From the NCBI GenBank assembly GCA_028689195.1, contig JAQTWR010000171.1, positions 1-6,192 on the forward strand: a stretch of 6,192 nt of DNA. Direction: 5' to 3'. This stretch comes from Anaerolineales bacterium. Its GTDB lineage: Bacteria; Chloroflexota; Anaerolineae; Anaerolineales; Villigracilaceae. Within the stretch, counting starts at the first letter, position 1. Every line of letters begins with the position of its first letter. The notes under the pieces are model-generated. The model had not been told where the DNA came from and ran no database searches. It saw nothing but the letters and a program-made list of their open reading frames with translations. This document shows positions 1 through 5,326 of the stretch, in pieces. Both the position numbers and the translations under genes were made by a program.

Positions 1-1326
1 GGCGAAAAAGCCTTCATCGAGTGGTATCACCAAAAGGCGTATACCGTCTCGGCGCAAACGCTTTTGAGTTACGTCTCAGCCGTCCCGAGCAGTTTAACTT
101 CGGCGGATTATTTAATGAGTACGGCGCGCATTTACGAGCGCGGCGGAAAAACCGAAGAAGCCCTGCAAATTTGGGCGCGCGTCGCCAACGAATATCCAAA
201 CACAGAGCAGGCTGCCAGCGCCGTTTTTTTGATGGGCGTGATTTACTATCGCAACGGAGACGCAGCCTCCGCGCTGGCTTCTTTCAATCGCAGCCTCGCC
301 GCGTCCATCCTCAAAGAGGATAAAGCCCGCGCGTATTTGTGGATTGGCAAAACGCAGCAAAAACTTGGGGATAACGAATCCGCGCTGAACGCGTGGCGCG
401 ACGCGCAAACCCGCGACCCCGGCGGATATTACAGCGAACGCGCCCGCGATTTAATTCTGGAGCGCGCTCCCTTTACTCCGCCAATATCCGCCAACCTTGT
501 AATGGACCTCGCCTCCGAAAAACAAAGCGCCGACGCGTGGATGCGCCTGACGTTCAACCTGCCCGCCGAAACCGACCTAAACGGATTGGGCGCGCTGGCA
601 AACGACCCGCGCATCCTTCGCGGAACGGAGTTATGGCGGCTCGGCAGGTACGAAGACGCGCGCGTCGAGTTTGAAAATCTCCGCGCCGAATTCGAGACGA
701 ATCAAAACGCCGAAAACAGTTATCGCTTGACGAATTATCTTTTGGAAATCGGCTTGTACCGCCCAGCGATTCTTGCCGCGCGCCAAACGCTGACCATTGC
801 GGGACTGAACGAACACGCCGAGTCGATGATGGCGCCGATCTATTTCAGCCATATTCGCTACGGCTTATATTATCCAGACCTCGTCATCCCCGACGCGCAA
901 GCGAACAACCTCGACCCCTTATTTCTTTACAGCGTCATTCGGCAGGAAAGTCTCTTTGAAGGTTTTGTCAATTCAAACGCGGGCGCGCGCGGATTAATGC
1001 AGATCGTCCCCTCTACCGGCGCGGATATGGCGGCGCAGCTCAGTTGGGTCAACTATAACGAGAAAGACTTGTACCGTCCCGAAGTCAGCGTGACGTTTGG
1101 CTCGTATTATCTGGCGCGGAATCGCAACGCGCTGGGCGGAAATCCCTACGCGGCGCTCGCCGCCTACAACGCGGGACCCGGCAGCGCCTTGCAATGGAAA
1201 GAACTCGCGGGCGACGACCCCGACCTGTTTTTAGAATCCGTCCGCTTTGAAGAGACGCGCAATTACATCCGCAACATTTACGAGATTTACGCAATCTATC
1301 GGCGCTTGTATGGCTTCGCAGAATAG
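1..1326 (+). CDS. Soluble lytic transglycosylase with TPR-like N-terminal region (5' partial)
   Basis: The frame is open from base 1 to the TAG at 1324-1326, giving 441 visible codons, so the true start lies upstream. The C-terminal part is a lysozyme-like SLT domain. The catalytic Glu is visible residue 316 in VIRQES, followed by GARGLMQIVPSTG (GLMQ at 331-334) and AAYNAGPG (from 387). The family's closing ETRNYI motif is at 418-423. Residues about 30-145 look like tetratricopeptide-type helical repeats (for example GKTEEALQIWARVANEYP), as in Slt70-like enzymes and YfgC/YbgF-type scaffolds. Enzymes of this family cleave the MurNAc-GlcNAc bond of peptidoglycan and form 1,6-anhydro-MurNAc, outside the cytoplasmic membrane. 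A signal peptide would be expected in the missing N-terminus. No partner gene is visible upstream. All catalytic-domain motifs are intact, so the gene looks functional. Confidence 0.93.
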   Translation, partial: GEKAFIEWYHQKAYTVSAQTLLSYVSAVPSSLTSADYLMSTARIYERGGKTEEALQIWARVANEYPNTEQAASAVFLMGVIYYRNGDAASALASFNRSLAASILKEDKARAYLWIGKTQQKLGDNESALNAWRDAQTRDPGGYYSERARDLILERAPFTPPISANLVMDLASEKQSADAWMRLTFNLPAETDLNGLGALANDPRILRGTELWRLGRYEDARVEFENLRAEFETNQNAENSYRLTNYLLEIGLYRPAILAARQTLTIAGLNEHAESMMAPIYFSHIRYGLYYPDLVIPDAQANNLDPLFLYSVIRQESLFEGFVNSNAGARGLMQIVPSTGADMAAQLSWVNYNEKDLYRPEVSVTFGSYYLARNRNALGGNPYAALAAYNAGPGSALQWKELAGDDPDLFLESVRFEETRNYIRNIYEIYAIYRRLYGFAE

Positions 1327-1342
1327 ACTCTTCGCTTATTTT

Positions 1343-1423
1343 GAGAGCGTCTAAAATGATAGGCTAGAAAAAATCTTTAACCACTGAGACGCTGGAAATA
1401 AGCCCGTGCAATCAGGCTCTCTC
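1343..1423 (+). mobile_element. MITE-like palindromic element, copy C (81 bp)
   Basis: The left end GAGAGCGTCTAA (1343-1354) matches the left end of the copy at 3796 (GAGAGTGTCTAA) at 11 of 12 positions. The right end (1412-1423), read in reverse complement, is GAGAGAGCCTGA and matches the left end at 9 of 12. The flanking octamers are CTTATTTT (1335-1342) and CTTGTTTT (1424-1431), 7/8 identical, as expected of an ageing 8-bp target-site duplication. Inside, AGGCT then CTTTAACC on the left and AAGCCC on the right recall the internal layout of the other two copies, but the core is shorter. Orientation is the same as the copy at 1443-1558. It has no coding capacity. It is the most degenerate of the three, and its octamers are T-rich, so chance plays a larger part here. 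Confidence 0.55.
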
Positions 1424-1442
1424 CTTGTTTTGCAAAACTGTA

Positions 1443-1558
1443 GGGAGCGGCTAAAAGAATGGGCTTTCATTAACCACAAAGGCACGGAGACTCAAAGGAT
1501 TCTTAGCGACTTGGCGGCTTTGTGCCTTTGTGGTTAGCCCACAAGATTAGTCGCTCCT
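1443..1558 (+). mobile_element. MITE-like palindromic element, copy A (116 bp)
   Basis: The ends are GGGAGCGGCTAA (1443-1454) and TTAGTCGCTCCT (1547-1558), which match as inverted repeats at 10 of 12 positions. Next inward come GGGCT (1461-1465) and AGCCC (1536-1540), with a TTCAT bulge on the left side only. The core arms are a perfect 15-bp inverted repeat, TAACCACAAAGGCAC (1471-1485) and GTGCCTTTGTGGTTA (1522-1536), sharing one base with the AGCCC arm. The flanking octamers AAACTGTA (1435-1442) and AGACTGTA (1559-1566) agree at 7 of 8 positions and sit exactly at the predicted ends. No ORF of note lies inside. A transcript could fold into one long hairpin. The repeat structure is directly visible; transposition by a transposase encoded elsewhere is inference. 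Confidence 0.75.
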
Positions 1559-1610
1559 AGACTGTATAAGGCAAGTTAATATGGTACATTTAAGCGACAA
1601 ATTTGCCCTG

Positions 1611-1640
1611 CGCTTCTTCTGTCTTCAGAAGAAGCGTTTT
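1611..1640 (+). terminator. Rho-independent terminator-like hairpin upstream of the first phosphodiesterase gene
   Basis: CGCTTCTTCTG (1611-1621) and CAGAAGAAGCG (1626-1636) form a perfect 11-bp stem with a TCTT loop, followed by TTTTATT. The T-run is on the + strand side only, so it would stop rightward transcription. It ends about 16-20 bases before the ATG at 1657. If the two mobile elements and their duplicated octamers are removed, it lies roughly 70 bases behind the transglycosylase stop, so it may be the original terminator of that gene. Its closeness to the next start also allows an attenuator in that gene's leader. Confidence 0.7.
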
Positions 1641-1656
1641 ATTAAGCGCGGTATAA

Positions 1657-2766
1657 ATGAATCATAGATTAAATCCAGCCCGTTTTATAGATACGCTCAA
1701 AATATTTACAGCCATCGTAATGATTTGCCTGCCGCTGCAAGGCTGCGCGTCCGCTCCCAATTTATGGGGCGAAGACCGCTCGCCCGCTGGCAGCCTCCCC
1801 GCCGTTTTCTCGACAGCCCCCCCAACGCCGACGGCGACTTTTACGCCCACAAACACTTCCACGCCATCGCCTACGTTTACGCCCACCTTTACCCCAACCA
1901 TCACCATCACGCCAAGCGCAACCCCCATTTCAATGGGAATTAAGCGCGTCATCATCATCAGTTACGACGGGCTGCGCGCAGACGCGGTAGAAGCCGCTCC
2001 CATGCAAAACCTGAAAGCGCTAATGCAAAACGGCGCATACTCCTTGACCGCCCGCACCATCAACTACGCCGTCACCCTGCCCGCGCACGCCTCCATGCTT
2101 TCGGGAATGTGCCAGAGCAAACACGGCGTAGACTGGGACGTAACCACCTACTATCGCGGCTACTCTAAAGGCGTGGATATTTTCGACCTTGCCCACGCCG
2201 CAGGCTTGAAAACCGTGATGATCGTCAACAAAGAAAAAATACGCCAGATCGCCGAACCCGAAACCACCGACGTTTACAAACTCGTCTACGGCAGCGAACC
2301 CGTCATTATGAATACCGCCATCGAACAAATCCCCGCGGGCTTCGACTTAATGTTCATTCATTTCGGCAGCGGCGACAATCGCGGACACAAATACGGGTGG
2401 ATGTCTAACGCGCAGCTGCAAGCCTTCCGCGACGGCGACGCCGCGCTCGCGCAATTACTCGCCGCGCTCGATCAATACGGACTCCGCGAAAGCACGCTCA
2501 TCATCGTCACCGCCGACCATGGCGGGCATGATAGAACGCACGTCGGCGACAGGCTTTATGATCTGGAAATCCCCTGGGTGGCTTACAACCCCGGCATTCG
2601 CCCCGCGCAACTGACCAACCCCATCAGCGTCATGGACACCGCCGCCACCGCCGCCTACGCGCTAGAATTGCCGCTCCAACCCGAATGGGATGGCATTCCC
2701 GTTTACGGAATATTTGGTTTGCCTGATTTCTCTGTGCATCCCGAAGATTTTAGGATTTGCAAATGA
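1657..2766 (+). CDS. Lipoprotein, alkaline phosphatase/type I phosphodiesterase superfamily (paralogue 1)
   Basis: A 369-residue protein. The N-terminus has basic residues, a hydrophobic stretch (about 16-29) and a lipobox LQGC with Cys30, so it is probably lipidated and surface-anchored. A Pro/Thr/Ser-rich linker (about 53-92) leads to a metallophosphoesterase domain of the type I phosphodiesterase/nucleotide pyrophosphatase kind. Likely active-site residues, by analogy with nucleotide pyrophosphatases, are Asp104 (SYDGLR), Thr140 as nucleophile (AVTLPAHASM), Asp240 and His244 (GDNRGHKYGW), Asp287 and His288 (TADHGG), and His295 or His291. All expected positions are filled, so it should be active on phosphomono- or diesters; the substrate cannot be told. 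I see no clear Shine-Dalgarno sequence before the ATG, but this start gives a complete lipoprotein signal. The stop at 2764-2766 is one base before the next gene's ATG. The next gene is a paralogue. Confidence 0.88.
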   Translation: MNHRLNPARFIDTLKIFTAIVMICLPLQGCASAPNLWGEDRSPAGSLPAVFSTAPPTPTATFTPTNTSTPSPTFTPTFTPTITITPSATPISMGIKRVIIISYDGLRADAVEAAPMQNLKALMQNGAYSLTARTINYAVTLPAHASMLSGMCQSKHGVDWDVTTYYRGYSKGVDIFDLAHAAGLKTVMIVNKEKIRQIAEPETTDVYKLVYGSEPVIMNTAIEQIPAGFDLMFIHFGSGDNRGHKYGWMSNAQLQAFRDGDAALAQLLAALDQYGLRESTLIIVTADHGGHDRTHVGDRLYDLEIPWVAYNPGIRPAQLTNPISVMDTAATAAYALELPLQPEWDGIPVYGIFGLPDFSVHPEDFRICK

Positions 2767-2767
2767 T

Positions 2768-3787
2768 ATGAATCAGCGCTTCGCAATTTTGATTCTCCTC
2801 CCGATATTTTTTCTATCCTCATGCGGATCATCAAACGCGGCTGCGCCTGCGCCAATCGTTTTCCAGCCGCCCACTGCCACCTTCACCCCAAGTTTTACCC
2901 CCGCGCCGCCCACCGAAGCGCCGACCTCTACAATCACATTCACCCCCGCGCCAAGAATTGACCGCGTCCTCATCGTCAGTTTTGACGGCTTGCGCCCCGA
3001 CGTAATCATCCCAGCCAACATGAACAATATAATCGGTTTGATGCAAATCGGCGCGTACACCCTCAACGCGCAAACCATCATGCCGAGCGTCACGCTGCCG
3101 TCGCATACATCCATGCTCGTCGGCACATGCCCGTCGAAACATATCGTGCGCTGGAACGAATACGTCCCCGAAAACGGATTCGCCATCGGCGTTGATATTT
3201 TCGACCTTGCCCATGCCGCAGGTTTGCAAACGGCAATGGTTGTGGGCAAAGAAAAACTCCGACAAATCACCGAACCCGCCAGCCTCGACTTCTTTGCCTT
3301 CGTAGACGAAACCGATAAGATTGACGACCCCTATAAAATTCAAGACCTTGCCATACGGCAGGTAAAACAAGGATTCAACTTGATGTTCGTCCACTTCCCC
3401 GACGGAGACCTTACGGGGCATGAAGACGGTTGGACGTCAAAACAACAATTGAAAGCCTACGCCAAAAACGACAAAGCGTTCGGGCTGATCCTCGACGCGC
3501 TGAAACAAAACGGCTCATACGATTCGACCATCATCATCGTCACAGCCGATCACGGCGGACACGACACAACGCACGGCGAAAACATCCCCGCAGACATGCT
3601 CATCCCTTGGGTTATCAGCGGACCGCGCGTAAAGCCCGGCGCGCTGACCACGCGCGTCAACACAATGGACACCGCCGCCACCGCCGCCTTCGTACTCGGC
3701 TTGCCCCTCCCGCCCGAATGGGACGGCGCGCCCGTGCTGGAAGCCTTCGGCTTGCCCATCACCGCGCATTCAAAATCATGTCAGTAA
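2768..3787 (+). CDS. Lipoprotein, alkaline phosphatase/type I phosphodiesterase superfamily (paralogue 2)
   Basis: A 339-residue protein starting one base after the preceding TGA, so translation is probably coupled; an AGGA lies at 2752-2755. The frame extends upstream to an ATG at 2690, but only the 2768 start gives a proper lipoprotein signal: MNQR, a hydrophobic core, then lipobox LSSC with Cys19. A Pro/Thr-rich linker (about 27-62) precedes the catalytic domain. Likely metal and catalytic residues are Asp73 (SFDGLR), Thr109 (SVTLPSHTSM), Asp214 and His218 (GDLTGHEDGW), Asp261 and His262 (TADHGG), and His269 or His265. It is plainly homologous to the upstream protein along the whole domain (GVDIFDLAHAAGL, GKEKLRQI and DTAATAA are shared or nearly so). 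The N-terminal tails and the stretch at about residues 130-140 and 175-190 differ. Substrate unknown; related enzymes hydrolyse nucleotides, phospholipid head groups or glycan phosphodiesters. The TAA stop is followed at once by the duplicated octamer of a mobile element. Confidence 0.88.
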   Translation: MNQRFAILILLPIFFLSSCGSSNAAAPAPIVFQPPTATFTPSFTPAPPTEAPTSTITFTPAPRIDRVLIVSFDGLRPDVIIPANMNNIIGLMQIGAYTLNAQTIMPSVTLPSHTSMLVGTCPSKHIVRWNEYVPENGFAIGVDIFDLAHAAGLQTAMVVGKEKLRQITEPASLDFFAFVDETDKIDDPYKIQDLAIRQVKQGFNLMFVHFPDGDLTGHEDGWTSKQQLKAYAKNDKAFGLILDALKQNGSYDSTIIIVTADHGGHDTTHGENIPADMLIPWVISGPRVKPGALTTRVNTMDTAATAAFVLGLPLPPEWDGAPVLEAFGLPITAHSKSCQ

Positions 3788-3795
3788 AAAATGCG

Positions 3796-3918
3796 GAGAG
3801 TGTCTAACTTTGTGGGCTAAACACAAAGTCACGAAGACTCGAAGACGCAAAGAAACCTTTGAGGCTTGGCGTCTTTGCGCCTTCGCGTTAAAGAAAGCCC
3901 ATCCTTTTAGACACTCCT
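3796..3918 (-). mobile_element. MITE-like palindromic element, copy B (123 bp, inverted)
   Basis: The ends GAGAGTGTCTAA (3796-3807) and TTAGACACTCCT (3907-3918) pair at 10 of 12 positions, with the inner ten perfect. TGGGCT (3813-3818) and AGCCCA (3896-3901) pair next. The core arms at 3840-3852 and 3873-3885 pair at 12 of 13. The flanking octamer AAAATGCG is present exactly at both ends (3788-3795 and 3919-3926), a perfect 8-bp target-site duplication. The asymmetric spacer (TGGGCT-TTCTTTAAC on one arm, TGGGCTAAAC on the other) matches copy A (1443-1558) only when this copy is reverse-complemented, so it lies in the opposite orientation; the strand given is relative to copy A. It is non-coding. 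The perfect duplication suggests it is the youngest of the three. Confidence 0.8.
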
Positions 3919-3927
3919 AAAATGCGC

Positions 3928-3945
3928 CGCGACATAAATGTCGCG
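3928..3945. repeat. Short perfect hairpin CGCGACAT-AA-ATGTCGCG
   Basis: This is an 8-bp perfect inverted repeat separated by two bases (3928-3935 and 3938-3945). No T-run follows on either side, so it is not a convincing intrinsic terminator. It starts two bases after the duplicated octamer of the mobile element, in the leader region of hutI. It could be a protein-binding palindrome or a small dispersed repeat; the sequence alone does not decide. Confidence 0.5.
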
Positions 3946-3976
3946 TTACGAGTGATAAAATCCCCACCGTCAATTC

Positions 3977-4004
3977 ACTGATTACTGACTACCGACTACT
4001 GTCA
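3977..4004 (+). repeat. Degenerate 7-bp tandem repeat (about four units of ACTGACT)
   Basis: Four consecutive heptamers read ACTGATT, ACTGACT, ACCGACT and ACTGTCA, which match the consensus ACTGACT at 6, 7, 6 and 5 of 7 positions. The array ends 20 bases before the hutI ATG at 4025, and the AGGAG-like GGAG ribosome-binding site of that gene is at 4015-4018. The array therefore lies in the hutI leader or promoter zone. Spacing of seven bases is not a helical turn, so a regular operator array is not obvious. It may be a slippage-prone spacer. Confidence 0.5.
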
Positions 4005-4024
4005 TCTATCAACTGGAGACTCCC

Positions 4025-5299
4025 ATGCTCATTCACTCCTCCTCACAACTTCTCACCCTCGCAGGCGGACCGCAGCGCGGAAAAAAACTCGGCGCGCTGG
4101 GCATCATCGAAAAAGGCGCGGTCGTCGTGCGCGATGAAAAAATCGTCGCGGTCGGCGCCACCGACGAACTCAAAAACGCCTACCCCGACGAACCAACCCT
4201 CGACGCGGGCGGCGGCGTCCTCATGCCGGGCTTCGTTGACCCGCACACGCATCTCATTTGGGCGGGCGACCGCGCCAACGAATTCGAGATGAAAATGAGC
4301 GGCATGGAATACCTCGACATTCTCGCAGCGGGCGGCGGAATTATCTCGACCGTCAAAGCCACGCGCACCGCCAGCATCGAAATGCTCATCGCGCAAACGC
4401 GCCCGCGCCTGCTCAAAATGTTTGCGAACGGCACAACCACCGCCGAAGCAAAAACGGGATACGGCTTGCAAACTTCCACCGAACTGCGTTTGCTCAAAGC
4501 CCTGCTCGCGCTCGACGATGAAAGCCCGCTCGATCTCGCCATCACGTTTCTTGGCGCGCACGCCATCGCCCCCGAATACAAAGACAACCCGCAAGGCTAT
4601 GTTGACGAGGTGGTCAACACCATGCTGCCGACACTGAAAGAATGGTGGCAGACGCACGCCCCGCGCCTGCCGCTTCCCTTCGTGGACGTCTTCTGCGAAA
4701 CGGGCGCGTTCAGCCGCGAACAATCGCGTCAGGTTCTCGTCAAGGCAAAGGATTTGGGATTCCCGCTTAAGATTCACGCGGATGAATTCGATAATATCGG
4801 CGGCGCGGCTCTCGCGGCGGAACTCGGCGCGGCTTCTGCCGACCACCTTGTTAAAACCTCCGACGCGGATATTCTCGCCCTCGCAAAGTCCGATACCGTC
4901 GCCGTCTCGCTGCCATGCACGCCGTTTGGACTCGCCGAAAAAGATTACACGCCCGCAAAAAAAATCATCGCCGCCGACGCGCTCTTTGCCCTCGCCACCG
5001 ATTGCAACCCGGGCACCTCATGGAACGAATCCATGCAATTTGTGATTGCGCTCGCCTGCCGTTATATGAAGTTGACCCCCGCGCAAGCCATCGCCGCTAC
5101 TACGATAAACTCGGCGCACGCCATCCGCCGCGCCGATACCATCGGCTCTATTGAAGTCGGCAAACAAGCCGATATGCTCATCCTCTCCGTTACGGATTAT
5201 CGGCAATTGGGCTATCGCTACGGGACAAATCTCGTCAAGCAAGTCATCAAGCGCGGGCATGTGTATTCGGTGGATGTTGGCTATTATCGAACGGCGTAA
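4025..5299 (+). CDS. hutI: Imidazolonepropionase (EC 3.5.2.7)
   Basis: A 424-residue cytosolic metal-dependent amidohydrolase. It hydrolyses 4-imidazolone-5-propanoate to N-formimino-L-glutamate, the third step of histidine degradation. Family motifs are all present: PGFVDPHTHLIWAGDR (metal ligands His74 and His76, substrate-contact Arg83), AEAKTGYGL (141-148), FLGAHAIAPEYK (175-186), VDVFCETGAFS (220-230), KIHADEF (His251 ligand, Glu254 catalytic), SADHL (His274) and LATDCNPGTS (Asp326 ligand). Role assignments follow the Bacillus HutI structure. The length is close to the usual 400-420. The ATG at 4025 has GGAG at 4015-4018, six bases upstream. The next gene starts 27 bases after the stop, so the two are probably one operon. 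No hutH or hutU is visible in the window. Confidence in the family is high because the EFEMKMSGMEY stretch after GDRAN is typical of HutI. Confidence 0.95.
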   Translation: MLIHSSSQLLTLAGGPQRGKKLGALGIIEKGAVVVRDEKIVAVGATDELKNAYPDEPTLDAGGGVLMPGFVDPHTHLIWAGDRANEFEMKMSGMEYLDILAAGGGIISTVKATRTASIEMLIAQTRPRLLKMFANGTTTAEAKTGYGLQTSTELRLLKALLALDDESPLDLAITFLGAHAIAPEYKDNPQGYVDEVVNTMLPTLKEWWQTHAPRLPLPFVDVFCETGAFSREQSRQVLVKAKDLGFPLKIHADEFDNIGGAALAAELGAASADHLVKTSDADILALAKSDTVAVSLPCTPFGLAEKDYTPAKKIIAADALFALATDCNPGTSWNESMQFVIALACRYMKLTPAQAIAATTINSAHAIRRADTIGSIEVGKQADMLILSVTDYRQLGYRYGTNLVKQVIKRGHVYSVDVGYYRTA

Positions 5300-5326
5300 A
5301 CTAAAAATGATGAATTAGGAGACAAT

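Noticed and set aside
64..66. TTG at 64 as the start of the lytic transglycosylase
   Set aside because: The same frame is open back to base 1 with plausible coding sequence (GEKAFIEWYHQK), so the gene simply enters the window from the left.
1428..1437. Palindrome TTTTGCAAAA between the first two mobile elements
   Set aside because: It is explained by the abutting duplicated octamers of the two elements and is too short and A/T-rich to claim as an operator.
1652..1657. TATAAA as a -10 promoter box
   Set aside because: It overlaps the ATG of the first phosphodiesterase gene, so transcription would begin inside the coding region, and no matching -35 box is present (the terminator hairpin lies there).
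2690..2767. Upstream ATG at 2690 as the start of the second phosphodiesterase gene
   Set aside because: It would overlap the previous gene by 77 bases and bury the lipoprotein signal. The ATG at 2768 begins a textbook signal peptide with lipobox LSSC and lies one base after the preceding stop.
1435..3926. Composite transposon carrying the two phosphodiesterase genes
   Set aside because: The outermost flanks do not repeat each other, while each element has its own octamer duplication, which points to separate insertions.
3977..4004. CRISPR array
   Set aside because: The units are only seven bases with no spacers, and there are no cas genes in the window.
4043..4846. Long antisense open frame opposite hutI (267 codons), and similar ones opposite the phosphodiesterase genes (for example 2831-3421)
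   Set aside because: These are shadows of GC-rich coding sequence. Their translations show no recognisable family motifs, and the + strand genes there have complete active sites.
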